From the IMG/VR virus record IMGVR_UViG_3300049215_000496, positions 25,082 to 89,081 of that record: DNA of 64,000 bases; one strand, 5' to 3'. The DNA is from a virus. The translations under genes were made by a program, and so were the position numbers. Below the pieces are notes generated by a model. That model did not search any database and had not been told where the DNA came from. It was given only the letters and a program-made list of their open reading frames with translations. Shown piece by piece: positions 10,428-18,507 of the stretch; the stretch's first letter is position 1; each line of letters opens with the position of its first letter.

Positions 10428-11081
10428 ATGTCAACGACGAATGCCAAGAACCCAAAAATATTTTTTTCAGGTCCATTCACCGCTGCTGGTGCTACGTTGT
10501 ACACGGTTCCGGCAGGAACCAACGCAAACATCAAGCAAATACGAATTGCCAGCAACGTCAACAATGACACAACTGTCAACATAATAATGCAGTCTTATGC
10601 CGCTGCTCAAAACGTGGTGGTTCCAGCCAGGGGTGTGTTGAATTTGCTGTTTTCTGACGCGAATTTTACCCCTGGGCAGCAAATTCTCGCGTCATCTTCC
10701 GGAATATCCGGTGACTTAACAGTGCTTATAGACGGAGAAGAATACTATCTGCTCAACACACGTTTTTCCGCTGTTGGGGTCGATGCTGCTCAACACACGC
10801 TGTTCACGGTTCCGGCCAACGAACAGTATCTGATCAAGCACATACGCATAGCCAACAGCGACGGCTCGCCACACGGGATGCAACTGTCTATTGGACCATT
10901 GGCGGCCCCTCTGGCGTATCTCAGATCGAATGGCAACGGTGATACTGTGCCTGCAGGCGGCGGTGTGGACATGTGGATGCAAACTCCTGTGAACACAGGG
11001 GAAATATTCCAATATCAAGCAGGTGCTGTTGGCGTCATGAACATCACCGTCGATATTGAGCGAAAGATTCTGACAGCCTAG
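10428..11081 (+). CDS. structural protein with duplicated beta domain
   Basis: Encodes 217 aa; SD GAAAGGG lies before ATG 10428. Two related halves carry the same pattern: TLYTVPAG..NIKQIRIAS near residue 23 and TLFTVPAN..LIKHIRIANS near residue 125. This domain type (T-V-P-A-G turn followed by K-x-I-x-I) recurs in small phage virion proteins near fibres. Probably a fibre-associated or decoration protein. Confidence 0.7.
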   Translation: MSTTNAKNPKIFFSGPFTAAGATLYTVPAGTNANIKQIRIASNVNNDTTVNIIMQSYAAAQNVVVPARGVLNLLFSDANFTPGQQILASSSGISGDLTVLIDGEEYYLLNTRFSAVGVDAAQHTLFTVPANEQYLIKHIRIANSDGSPHGMQLSIGPLAAPLAYLRSNGNGDTVPAGGGVDMWMQTPVNTGEIFQYQAGAVGVMNITVDIERKILTA

Positions 11082-11128
11082 AAATCGAATTCGTAAAAAC
11101 CTGCACGCCGTTTTGGAGGGCACCCGAA

Positions 11129-12109
11129 ATGTTAGATGGCAGCTACGTCACAGGGTACAACGCTGAGAGCAACAACCTCATCCAAGGAGAGGTTGTGCGC
11201 GTGTTTTCGTCCGGTGGGCAGAAGCGCGTCGTGCGCGCGCAGGCTCCGAGCGCGCTGCAAGGGCTCCTAGGCGTGGTCCACTCGGGCGTGGTTGGCCCGG
11301 GTGGACCTGTGGTCGTTGCAGCTATCGCATCCGCGGCCGTCAAGATCCTGCTCGATACAGGGCTCACGCCGATTGACGGAGGAACGTTATACGTGTCGGC
11401 TGTGACCGCCGGACGGGCGACGACCACCATGTCCGGCGCAGCGCTCGCCATCGCATACGACATCTCGAAGTACGCAACGACCACATCCGTGATCGGCATA
11501 CTGGCGCAAAATACCGGACTGGGCGCAACGGGTGTTGGTGGAGCCACTGGTGCGACCGGAGCAGCAGGCGCAACGGGCACAGCCGGAACGGCTGGAACAG
11601 CAGGCGCAACGGGAGCTACCGGTGTGGGCGCGACCGGCGCTACCGGTGCCGCGGGCACTCCTGGAGGAGCAACAGGGGCTACCGGTGTGGGCGCGACCGG
11701 CGCTACCGGCGCGGTGTTCTTTTCGCCGTTTCTGTTTGGGCGCCAAGCCAGTCAGATCCCCAGTGATTCGAATTGGTCCTTGTCGCCGAGTGGCTTCGAC
11801 ATCGTCAGCGACGGTCCGGGTTGGATGACATTCCAGCAGACCAATTTCGTTGATCTGGAAATGTTAATAACGTTCTTGACGTGGGTCGGCGGCGGTAACG
11901 CGAGCTTTCAGGTGCAGCACAGAGCTACCCCGGGCGTCGGCGCTTGGACCACCGACTGCACCATATCGATTCCAAGCGGCACAACAGGTCGACAGCACAC
12001 CACGGTGCCTGCCACGATCCCAGCAGCGGCCGAAGTGCGGCTGCTCGCGTCCGTGCCTGCGTCCACGGACCTGACCGTGATCGATTGGTCGATCTTCCTG
12101 TTCAACTAG
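11129..12109 (+). CDS. short collagen-like fibre sharing its N-terminus with the giant fibre
   Basis: Encodes 326 aa with a strong SD (TTGGAGGG) before ATG 11129. Residues 1-~130 are near-identical in pattern to the start of the 3678-9479 product. A short Gly-Ala-Thr collagen tract (~132-200) follows, then a ~125-aa beta-rich tip. The two proteins probably compete for or share one attachment site and offer alternative receptor-binding tips. Confidence 0.82.
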   Translation: MLDGSYVTGYNAESNNLIQGEVVRVFSSGGQKRVVRAQAPSALQGLLGVVHSGVVGPGGPVVVAAIASAAVKILLDTGLTPIDGGTLYVSAVTAGRATTTMSGAALAIAYDISKYATTTSVIGILAQNTGLGATGVGGATGATGAAGATGTAGTAGTAGATGATGVGATGATGAAGTPGGATGATGVGATGATGAVFFSPFLFGRQASQIPSDSNWSLSPSGFDIVSDGPGWMTFQQTNFVDLEMLITFLTWVGGGNASFQVQHRATPGVGAWTTDCTISIPSGTTGRQHTTVPATIPAAAEVRLLASVPASTDLTVIDWSIFLFN

Positions 12110-12143
12110 ACATTCGTGCTGTGTGTCTGGCATTCTCTTCCGG
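12107..12143 (+). promoter_or_regulatory. leaderless-type promoter for the 12144 glycosyltransferase
   Basis: TAGACA (12107-12112), 18 nt, CATTCT (12131-12136), then 7 nt to ATG 12144. There is no Shine-Dalgarno. The spacing matches the other leaderless-type starts in this window. Confidence 0.5.
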
Positions 12144-13295
12144 ATGCCACCCACCATACATCTGATCGCCCCCTTTCACACGATCACGAACACCGCGCAT
12201 TCGCACTGTGCCTTTACACAAAAGGCTCTGCGCTTTTCAAAGATGATGCACTTGGCGGCTGCCCCGTACCATGTGATCGAGTATTCGAACGAGGGCTCTG
12301 AATCTGAAGCCGATGAGCACGTGGTGATGCTCACCGCAGACGAATACCGCACGTTCTACAAGCCCGAAACCAGCTCACCGGGTGCCCAAGCCAACATCAA
12401 TACTCCCGGCTGCACCTTGTTCAAATCGCGGCTCGTATCTGCCATCGAGCAGCGCGCCCGCATGGGAGATCTCGTTGCCCACGTTTTCGGGCCGTCGCTG
12501 CACACAGCTGTCGTCCAACGTTTTCCGGGGCTCATCCACGTTGAGACAGGCATCGGGTATCCATGGAGTCCAATGGGGGCTTATCCGATCTTCGAGTCCG
12601 AAGCCTGGCGGCACTACCAGTGGGGACGCCACGGCAATCCGGGCGGCGTGCTGCCGACAGGAAACATTGCGTTGACACCGTCACGCACGTGGGTGATTCC
12701 GAACTACTTCGACGAGGAGGACTGGCCGTTGAACGTCGATCCTGAAAACAGCGTGGTGTTCATGTCGAGATTCGTTGTCGACAAGGGCATCGACATGCTT
12801 GCGCGCGTGATCCAGGCATGGGATCGCAAACACCCGGGGGACGGCCTGAAATTCGTGTTGGCGGGTATGGGGGATTTTCTTGGCTGGGCAAGCAGCAGCG
12901 GGTTCTCATCAACAGAGCTGGATCGCATCGCGTACCGCGGTGTTGTGACAGGAAAAGATCGTGCCTCCTTGCTGGGCAGTGGGAAAGCATTCATCTTGCC
13001 GACGATATTCGTCGAGCCATTTGGGGGTGCAGCTGTGGAATCGATGCTGTGCGGGACACCTGTGCTCGTGCCCAGTTTTGGAGCTTTCACCGAAACCGTG
13101 CGACACCGCGAAACCGGATTTCACTGCCGAACCGTCGAGGATTACGTTCTGGGAATCGAAACGGCGTGCAATTTCTCGCGCGACGATCGCACGGCTATCG
13201 CCACAGAAACCAGGCGACGCTACACCCTCGAAGCGTGCGCCGCGCTGTACGATACGGTGTTCACGCAACTTTCGCAGCGCCCTGGTATCGAATAA
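12144..13295 (+). CDS. GT4 glycosyltransferase
   Basis: Encodes 383 aa; ATG 12144 is chosen because it directly precedes the first beta-strand (IHLIAPFHT) and a matching promoter. GT-B fold: VVFMSRFVVDKGIDML around residues 204-219 is the donor-domain start and EPFGGAAVE at 291-299 is the E-x7-E nucleotide-sugar motif. Together with the GT at 9480 and the sugar dehydrogenase at 14148 it forms a small glycan-modification set beside the fibres. Acceptor unknown. Confidence 0.85.
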   Translation: MPPTIHLIAPFHTITNTAHSHCAFTQKALRFSKMMHLAAAPYHVIEYSNEGSESEADEHVVMLTADEYRTFYKPETSSPGAQANINTPGCTLFKSRLVSAIEQRARMGDLVAHVFGPSLHTAVVQRFPGLIHVETGIGYPWSPMGAYPIFESEAWRHYQWGRHGNPGGVLPTGNIALTPSRTWVIPNYFDEEDWPLNVDPENSVVFMSRFVVDKGIDMLARVIQAWDRKHPGDGLKFVLAGMGDFLGWASSSGFSSTELDRIAYRGVVTGKDRASLLGSGKAFILPTIFVEPFGGAAVESMLCGTPVLVPSFGAFTETVRHRETGFHCRTVEDYVLGIETACNFSRDDRTAIATETRRRYTLEACAALYDTVFTQLSQRPGIE

Positions 13296-13305
13296 ACTTG
13301 GAGGC

Positions 13306-13962
13306 ATGGGGACTCGCGCAACCGGCATCGATGTGTCGTCGTACCAAGCTCACGTCAATTGGCCGACTGTGTACGCTTCCGGTGTCCGCTTCGTGGGCAT
13401 CAAAGCTTCCGAAGGTCGCACCCACATAGATACACAATTCGAAACACACCGAGCAGGCTTCCGCGGGTGCCCCTTCACGCTAGGTGTGTTTTACCACTTC
13501 GCGCGCCCGGGCGATCCTAAAGAGCAGGCTGCGTTGTTTCTCAAAACGGTTGGGCCGCTCCTCGACAACGAGCGCCTGGCGTTGGACTTCGAACTAGCAC
13601 TCACGCTCGTGCCTGCAGATAGCTTGGCATGGATCGACACGTTTTTCGGCGAGCTGCGCAAGGCATACAGTGATCGGCGCCATCTCATTTACACTTCCAA
13701 GCGGATCTGGAAGAGCATTGGGGATCCTGACTGGTCCGGGGCGCGGAACGTAGATCTGTGGGCACCGCGGTACAACAGCATCGGGCACGAGCCCGAGGTG
13801 CCCAGACCATGGTCCGAGTGGCACATCTGGCAATGGACCGATGGGGGCCTGCAAGAGACTCCCGGTGTCGGCCGTTGTGATGCAAACGTATTTTGCGGGG
13901 ACAATGAAGCGCTGACGGCGTACGCGAAGCTGGACGAGGATCTCACGCCTGTTGTGGCGTGA
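13306..13962 (+). CDS. GH25 muramidase (endolysin)
   Basis: Encodes 218 aa; SD TTGGAGG before ATG 13306. Glycoside hydrolase family 25 hallmarks are present: GIDVSSYQ at residues 7-14 with D9, and LALDFEL with D94/E96 as the catalytic acidic pair. Others are consistent, such as FYHFARPG and the C-terminal WQWTDGG. It hydrolyses the beta-1,4 bond between MurNAc and GlcNAc. No signal peptide is visible, so release needs a holin-type partner; the two-TM protein encoded convergently at 13963 is a candidate. Confidence 0.9.
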   Translation: MGTRATGIDVSSYQAHVNWPTVYASGVRFVGIKASEGRTHIDTQFETHRAGFRGCPFTLGVFYHFARPGDPKEQAALFLKTVGPLLDNERLALDFELALTLVPADSLAWIDTFFGELRKAYSDRRHLIYTSKRIWKSIGDPDWSGARNVDLWAPRYNSIGHEPEVPRPWSEWHIWQWTDGGLQETPGVGRCDANVFCGDNEALTAYAKLDEDLTPVVA

Positions 13963-14124
13963 TCATCTCAACCGCAAGACACCGCTGCCAGACGCGACGA
14001 GCCCCGCTGCAAGCCCTGCCGTGAAGCACGCCAGGCCGATCGCCTGCACCTTCCCGTTGTTGGACACCAAATACGCGAGCAGCCCGAGGACCGCCACCAG
14101 AACGGCAAACAGTTGGATTGTCAT
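13963..14124 (-). CDS. small two-TM protein, holin candidate
   Basis: Encodes 53 aa from ATG 14124. Two hydrophobic helices (IQLFAVLVAVLGLLAYLVS and VQAIGLACFTAGLAAGLVA) are separated by the polar turn NNGK. This resembles short phage membrane proteins with two TM helices. It is adjacent to, and convergent with, the endolysin, which makes a lysis role plausible but unproven. Confidence 0.6.
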   Translation of the reverse strand: MTIQLFAVLVAVLGLLAYLVSNNGKVQAIGLACFTAGLAAGLVASGSGVLRLR

Positions 14125-14147
14125 GCGGGGCAGGATAGCACGGGGGG

Positions 14148-15473
14148 TTACACCCGCACGATTTTGTCCGAGACGATGCCCTTCGTTGCGTTTCGGCAAT
14201 CCACGACACGTTGCGATTCAGCCACAAGTTTCGTGTAGTCGACGTTTACATGATCTGTGACGATCACGGCACAATCGTAGTATCCATACTGCGGCACGAA
14301 GCTGAGCCCGCTGACCATTAGATCGCCAACCTTCAAATTCAAAGCGGGCACATGCTTGTCGTAGAACTCGACCGCAGCGCCGCGTGCCAGCAGGCCCTCA
14401 ATGACGTCGAACGCAGGGGACTCTCGCACGTCGTCCACGTCGCGCTTGTACGTCACACCGACAATGAGAATCTTAGAGCCTCTCACAGCTTTGAATCGAT
14501 CGTTCAGGGCGTCCGCTACACGCTGCACCACGAACGCAGGCATCGCACTGTTCACCGCGTCAGCCAGATCGATGAACCTCGGAGCGTACTTCAACGTGCG
14601 CAACCGCCAGGCAAGATACCGCGGGTCCACCGGGATGCAGTGGCCGCCTAGCCCTGGGCCTGGGTAGAATGGCATAAACCCGAAGGGCTTGGTCGCTGCC
14701 GCGTCGATCAGCTCCCATACGTCGAGCTTGAGGTGCTGACACATGATAGCGATTTCGTTAACGAGCCCGATGTTGACAGCTCGAAACGTGTTCTCTAGCA
14801 GCTTGGTCATCTCGGCCGCGTCGGTAGAAGACACCGGAACCACCGTGTCCACAAACGTGCTGTAGAACGCCATGGCGAGTTCGCGGCTGATCGTGGACGC
14901 TCCTCCGACGATCTTTGGTGTGTTTTGGATCCCGTAGGTCTTGTTGCCGGGATCAACCCGTTCGGGGGAGAATGCCAGGAAAAAGTGCTGATTGAGGTGC
15001 TTCGGTATCGAGCCGATCGTACACGACTCCAGCAGCGGACGCGCGACTTCCCGAGTGAAACCTGGAAACGTCGTGCTCTCGATGATCACCAACTGCGGGC
15101 GAACAGCCCCAATGGCACGCACATCGTTCAGCGCCGTCACCACGAACGAGTTGTCTGGATCTTTGGTCTTGTTCAACGGTGTCGGTACGCACACGACGAT
15201 GATGTCCGCGTGTTTGAGCCCTTGCGGCGATTCTGCCGCACGAAAGGCGCTGTTCATCTCGTTAAGCTGCGCGACCTTCTTCGGATCCGTGTCAAAGATG
15301 CTTGTGTGAAATCCCACTTTTGAAATTTCAATCGCCAGGGGCAGCCCGACGTACCCGCCGCCGATGACAACGACTTTGGCTGTGCGTGATTCGATCAGAT
15401 CCAGTAGCTCCGCATCAGGCGTAGGCGTTGGCGATCCGTTATTCCATTCGTCGTATTCTTCTTCAGTTGTCAT
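14148..15473 (-). CDS. UDP-sugar 6-dehydrogenase (WecC/WbpO-like)
   Basis: Encodes 441 aa with SD AAAGGG before ATG 15473. An N-terminal Rossmann NAD-binding motif, VIGGGYVGLP, lies at ~37-45; the central domain has a conserved Lys and KLLENTFR near 224; the catalytic Cys is C279 in GPGLGGHCIPVDP; the C-terminal UDP-binding domain starts near residue 330. The family oxidises the C6 hydroxyl of a UDP-hexose or UDP-HexNAc to a uronic acid, with NAD+. The Asn-rich ERVDPG region looks more like the HexNAc group, but specificity is inference. Presence in a phage suggests capsule or fibre sugar modification. Confidence 0.9.
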   Translation of the reverse strand: MTTEEEYDEWNNGSPTPTPDAELLDLIESRTAKVVVIGGGYVGLPLAIEISKVGFHTSIFDTDPKKVAQLNEMNSAFRAAESPQGLKHADIIVVCVPTPLNKTKDPDNSFVVTALNDVRAIGAVRPQLVIIESTTFPGFTREVARPLLESCTIGSIPKHLNQHFFLAFSPERVDPGNKTYGIQNTPKIVGGASTISRELAMAFYSTFVDTVVPVSSTDAAEMTKLLENTFRAVNIGLVNEIAIMCQHLKLDVWELIDAAATKPFGFMPFYPGPGLGGHCIPVDPRYLAWRLRTLKYAPRFIDLADAVNSAMPAFVVQRVADALNDRFKAVRGSKILIVGVTYKRDVDDVRESPAFDVIEGLLARGAAVEFYDKHVPALNLKVGDLMVSGLSFVPQYGYYDCAVIVTDHVNVDYTKLVAESQRVVDCRNATKGIVSDKIVRV

Positions 15474-15570
15474 CGACTACCCTTTCATGCGCAAGCTCCC
15501 ACCGATCGTTTTTGAATTTCCACGAAAGTTCACTGAACAGCAACCACGCTTCATATTCATCGTGTGTCAT
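15463..15570 (-). CDS. possible 35-aa coupled peptide
   Basis: A tiny frame from ATG 15570 to TGA 15463. It overlaps the stop of the basic protein upstream (ATGA) and the start of the dehydrogenase downstream, a layout seen across this genome's operons. The peptide is acidic and aromatic (EYEAWLLFSELSWKF). It may be real or only a translation relay. Confidence 0.35.
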   Translation of the reverse strand: MTHDEYEAWLLFSELSWKFKNDRWELAHERVVDDN

Positions 15571-15721
15571 TGAACACCCGAAACCTGAAGCACGTAAGGC
15601 ATTTCGGTTCTCCGATCAACCTTCGAATCGTGTTATCAATAGTTTTGAGTGTGCTCCTAGCGAGTTCACGTTGACGTTTTTTAACGCGTCGGCGTTTGAT
15701 ACGTCGTTTACGTTTTGTCAT
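15557..15721 (-). CDS. 54-aa very basic protein
   Basis: Starts at ATG 15721, overlapping the integrase stop (ATGA). The first 25 residues are dominated by Arg/Lys (KRKRRIKRRRVKKRQR), followed by a short Cys-x-x-Cys motif (CLTC). Nucleic-acid binding is likely from charge alone. Cotranscription with the integrase suggests an accessory recombination or regulatory factor. Confidence 0.5.
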   Translation of the reverse strand: MTKRKRRIKRRRVKKRQRELARSTLKTIDNTIRRLIGEPKCLTCFRFRVFNDTR

Positions 15722-16563
15722 CTGGGCACCACATCCGGTTTCACTCCGCGCAACCCCAACAAAGCCCCGTCCAGTCGGGCCGCGGCTGCCTTGGTTCCTC
15801 GTGCGTATCCCAACGTGACGGCGAGATTCCGGTGCCCGACGTGTTCCTGGACAACCACCGGCACCACCCCCGCCTCCAGCAAGTGCGTGACGATCGAGTG
15901 CCTGAATACGTGCGGATGCCGGCGCTCGACCTCAACACCGATCTCCTTGAGCACACTGTCCGCCAGCGCCGCGACCTCGTGCCGAGACACTCCCCAACGC
16001 TTGCCTGTCGTCCCGCAGTGATAGCAGTCGATCTTCTGGACCTGCTTGCTTTTGCTCGTCGTGAGCTGCCCCGAGCCCTGACACGGGTAGCAGTCCCCTG
16101 GTTGCGCGCTCGGGAACAGAAACGGCTTTTGTTCAACTGCGACGATGCTGTCAGGCTGCACCTTGAGCCACGGAGGGAGCGCGGCCCGGCACTCGTGCAG
16201 GAGAGCATCCCATTCGCGCTCGGCGCCGTGCTTCAGGTGCACCACACGGGCGCGGCTGTTGTGTGTGTCGACGTCCTTCAAGAGCTGCAAGCCGGGCTCG
16301 GACGCGCGGGCGCCCCACTCGTAGAGCCAGGCAAGAAGCGCGTACTCGAATGGGCCTCGGGCTTTGGCGACGGCGAGGGCACGATTGACCTCGTCGACTT
16401 CGAGCACGGCTTTCTCGTTACGGGTTGTGGGCATCGTCTTTGACAGTCTTAGGTGTTGAGCTTTTTCCACCAGCGAGCGCTGCACCGCCAGAAACTCACC
16501 TTGGAATTCTCCTTCTTGACCACTGTCTGTTTCCGCTGCATCATCACCGCACACTACCTGCAA
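15718..16563 (-). CDS. int: tyrosine recombinase, catalytic domain only, with zinc-ribbon insertion
   Basis: Up to 281 aa (TTG 16563; ATG 16434 gives a 238-aa form). Catalytic set, numbered from the long form: R86 in EWGARASE, K111 in HLKHG, H218-x-x-R221 in HPHVFRHS, H241/H244, and the nucleophile Y253 in GYAR. The usual N-terminal SAM-like core-binding domain is missing. Between the K and HxxR motifs sits an insert with two Cys-x-x-Cys pairs (C158/C161 and C180/C183) that looks like a zinc ribbon. Likely role: site-specific integration or excision, or genome or plasmid resolution. Confidence 0.85.
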   Translation of the reverse strand: MQVVCGDDAAETDSGQEGEFQGEFLAVQRSLVEKAQHLRLSKTMPTTRNEKAVLEVDEVNRALAVAKARGPFEYALLAWLYEWGARASEPGLQLLKDVDTHNSRARVVHLKHGAEREWDALLHECRAALPPWLKVQPDSIVAVEQKPFLFPSAQPGDCYPCQGSGQLTTSKSKQVQKIDCYHCGTTGKRWGVSRHEVAALADSVLKEIGVEVERRHPHVFRHSIVTHLLEAGVVPVVVQEHVGHRNLAVTLGYARGTKAAAARLDGALLGLRGVKPDVVPR

Positions 16564-16615
16564 GAGTGGAGTCTTGCAAGAATTAAGTTACGCTACGTAA
16601 CACTACGCACTGCGT
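16559..16615. promoter_or_regulatory. cluster of inverted repeats beside the integrase (att or operator candidate)
   Basis: Three inverted repeats lie between the divergent integrase and the 16655 operon. TGCAAGA-6 nt-TCTTGCA (16559-16578) has the geometry of a tyrosine-recombinase core site. GTTACG-CTA-CGTAAC (16587-16601) and ACGCA-C-TGCGT (16605-16615) look like operators. The first overlaps the longest possible integrase start. Confidence 0.5.
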
Positions 16616-16617
16616 TA

Positions 16618-16654
16618 TTGACGGTTGCGGTGCGGTGGAGCTATGATTCAAAGC
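16618..16654 (+). promoter_or_regulatory. leaderless-type promoter for the 16655 operon
   Basis: TTGACG (16618-16623), 18 nt, TATGAT (16642-16647), then 7 nt to ATG 16655. This is the best match to sigma70 consensus in the window, and the placement predicts transcription starting at or next to the start codon. Confidence 0.65.
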
Positions 16655-16948
16655 ATGGCTCGCCAAGTCCAAAAAGAAATCGCGCAGCTCATCGCACGCG
16701 GCCCGCAATCGCGCGGGCGAGGCAGCGCTCCGAGCGTCTGCGAAGTGCGATCGATGACACACGGCGAAGCTTGTCGAATACGCGCGTGCATCGACTGCGG
16801 CGCTCCGGGCGGCCAGTTGCTCAAAACGACCAAGGGGGAAAATCCCGGGCGGCTCTTGCGCCTCTGCGCAGCGTGTTTGCGTGGCGGCGTTTGGTGGTGC
16901 TTCGGGCTTGTCGATCGGGATCCGTTGCCTCTCGAAGAAGTTGCCTGA
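16655..16948 (+). CDS. zinc-ribbon protein, unknown
   Basis: Encodes 97 aa from ATG 16655, set by the promoter geometry; an upstream ATG 16643 with a GGTGGAG sequence is an alternative. The N-terminus is basic. The C-terminal half has CIDCGAPGG and CAAC, a Cys-x2-Cys pair set expected to bind zinc. Its TGA overlaps the next ATG. Probably a small DNA- or RNA-binding accessory protein. Confidence 0.6.
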   Translation: MARQVQKEIAQLIARGPQSRGRGSAPSVCEVRSMTHGEACRIRACIDCGAPGGQLLKTTKGENPGRLLRLCAACLRGGVWWCFGLVDRDPLPLEEVA

Positions 16949-17202
16949 TGCCCAGACCTCGCGGAAAACACGGGCGAGATGCCAGCACGGCCATCGCCAT
17001 ACGTGTACCGGATGACCTCCTAGAACTACTGCGCCAGGCGGCCGGTGCCGACGGTGGATCAGCGTTCGCCGAATGGTTTCGCAACGTGCTTCGACGGCAG
17101 GTCAACATACCGATTGACTACGAAGCTGGCTACGAAGAGGGCAAAGCCGCAGGGTGGGCTGACGCACAAGAGCGTTTCCGTGCGGCTATGAAGGGGGTGT
17201 AA
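16948..17202 (+). CDS. small DNA-binding protein, ribbon-helix-helix-like
   Basis: Encodes 84 aa, ATG overlapping the preceding stop (ATGA). A basic N-terminus is followed by AIAIRVPDDLLELLRQAA, which fits the beta-strand plus helix of RHH regulators, then an acidic helical tail. Coupled to a zinc-ribbon protein and opposite the integrase, it could repress the promoters between 16559 and 16655. Confidence 0.55.
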   Translation: MPRPRGKHGRDASTAIAIRVPDDLLELLRQAAGADGGSAFAEWFRNVLRRQVNIPIDYEAGYEEGKAAGWADAQERFRAAMKGV

Positions 17203-17298
17203 TTTGGTGACGCCATTAAGTGTTCCAAGACCTGCAATGGTAACTGCACAAATGCGACTTCGAGCTGCTGCTCGTAGCCACCGGTTGGCTAGCTGAGT

Positions 17299-17643
17299 AT
17301 GAAGTGCGCGGTTTTCAATGGATCGCCGACGTACTGTGCCACCAATGGCGATGCACTAGTGGCACTTGAAGATCAGCTAGTCGACAACGGCACTCTTGTC
17401 AGTCGCACGGAAAACTACCGTCAATCGGGCGTTCCGCTATCTCGCCACATACACGGTGCTTCGTGCTGTGAACTGTGCCATTGCCCAATCAGCACCATAG
17501 GATCATATTGGTGTTGGAACTGCTGGCTTCGCTTCACTGAGCCAAAAGGGACGTGTCTGGTGCGTCCATACATACATTTGACCTCTTGGAATCGCGCGCG
17601 TGAGTGCAAAGAAGAGCAAGAAGAATCAGCCCGACGGGCGTGA
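17299..17643 (+). CDS. Cys-rich hypothetical protein
   Basis: Encodes 114 aa from ATG 17299. The centre carries CCELCHCP and WCWNCW, several Cys-x-x-Cys pairs suggesting one or two zinc sites; the tail is charged (RECKEEQEESARRA). The preceding 96 nt (17203-17298) hold no convincing gene. No family recognised. Confidence 0.55.
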   Translation: MKCAVFNGSPTYCATNGDALVALEDQLVDNGTLVSRTENYRQSGVPLSRHIHGASCCELCHCPISTIGSYWCWNCWLRFTEPKGTCLVRPYIHLTSWNRARECKEEQEESARRA

Positions 17644-17664
17644 CCGTCGCGCTAAACTCAATTG

Positions 17665-17913
17665 GTGGTAGATGGCGACACCCCCACCCCGACCATCGTA
17701 GACCCCTGCGTGTGGTGTGGCGGTAAGCTGGTCCGCGTCACCGACCGCTTACCTGCTCCGAGCGACCTGTCCGAAGCGTGGCGCGACTGGCGTCAGAACT
17801 GCGTAGCAGCACAATCCAATATGTGGGCCTACTGCCCGCGGGCCAACAAAGGACAGGTCATGCACGAGTCCATGAAGATGTTGTCGCTGGAGCGCCGCGC
17901 GGGCTTGCGATAG
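17665..17913 (+). CDS. small zinc-finger-like protein
   Basis: Encodes 82 aa from GTG 17665, 6 nt after a possible -10 box (TAAACT, 17653-17658). It contains PCVWCGGKL and later CPRANKG, a treble-clef-like Cys pattern. No family recognised. Confidence 0.5.
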   Translation: MVDGDTPTPTIVDPCVWCGGKLVRVTDRLPAPSDLSEAWRDWRQNCVAAQSNMWAYCPRANKGQVMHESMKMLSLERRAGLR

Positions 17914-17914
17914 G

Positions 17915-18160
17915 ATGTTTGGAATGAAACGCACCCTGCGCTGCGCTCCGGGTGAACAACGATTTACGGTCCTGCGTGTGAACGGCGATCCGAAAGACAC
18001 ACACGCAGCGCGCAGCTACGCCAAAGCCCGCGAGCTGGCAATGCCCGATCGGGGCTCACGTGTCGAAGTCTTCGCCGTGTGCGCCCGTGAGCCTGGACAG
18101 GCGCGCTTGCTCAATACTGTACGGGGACAGCTCCTGCGCACGATGCGCGTGAAGCGGTGA
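17915..18160 (+). CDS. hypothetical protein
   Basis: Encodes 81 aa from ATG 17915; ATG 17924 is an alternative. Basic protein with mixed alpha/beta composition, no membrane segment and no recognisable motif. It starts 1 nt after the preceding gene's stop, so it belongs to the same operon. Confidence 0.5.
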   Translation: MFGMKRTLRCAPGEQRFTVLRVNGDPKDTHAARSYAKARELAMPDRGSRVEVFAVCAREPGQARLLNTVRGQLLRTMRVKR

Positions 18161-18182
18161 TCCCTACCGACCAACCGTGAAA

Positions 18183-18219
18183 TTGACCCTCTCACCGCCC
18201 TGAGAGTAGAATCTCTAGA
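18183..18219 (+). promoter_or_regulatory. leaderless-type promoter for the 18220 operon
   Basis: TTGACC (18183-18188), 18 nt, TAGAAT (18207-18212), 7 nt, ATG 18220. No Shine-Dalgarno is present. Confidence 0.65.
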
Positions 18220-18507
18220 ATGAACGAGATTTTCACCCTCAGCGGAGCTGACGCGCCGTTCTACCTTGCAGCTCCGCCGGCAATCGACGTGGAGTGCGCC
18301 CAGAAGGTCAAGACGGTGCTGGTGGTCGGCAGCTTGACCACGATCAGCGCGGTCCCCGTCGGGCTCTTCGGCACGTACAAGCTCATCAAGGGGAAGGGAG
18401 CCGCCGGGATCACGGCGCTTCTGGCGATGGGCGCGCTGTTCTTTGTCGGTCGCACGTTGGTCGCTTCGAGCGCGAAGGCGTTCGACACGTGCCGAAAGGG
18501 CGCGTGA
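18220..18507 (+). CDS. two-TM small membrane protein
   Basis: Encodes 95 aa. Two hydrophobic segments (VKTVLVVGSLTTISAVPVGLFG and GITALLAMGALFFVGRTLV) flank a short basic loop (YKLIKGKG), with one Cys before and one after. It heads an operon with a GNC-family protein, a thioredoxin-like protein and a TM/coiled-coil protein. A virion or envelope role is inferred. Confidence 0.65.
   Translation: MNEIFTLSGADAPFYLAAPPAIDVECAQKVKTVLVVGSLTTISAVPVGLFGTYKLIKGKGAAGITALLAMGALFFVGRTLVASSAKAFDTCRKGA

Noticed and set aside
16453-16947. N-terminal extension of the RHH-like gene upstream of ATG 16948
   Set aside because: The frame crosses the promoter and the zinc-ribbon gene; the ATGA overlap fixes the start at 16948.
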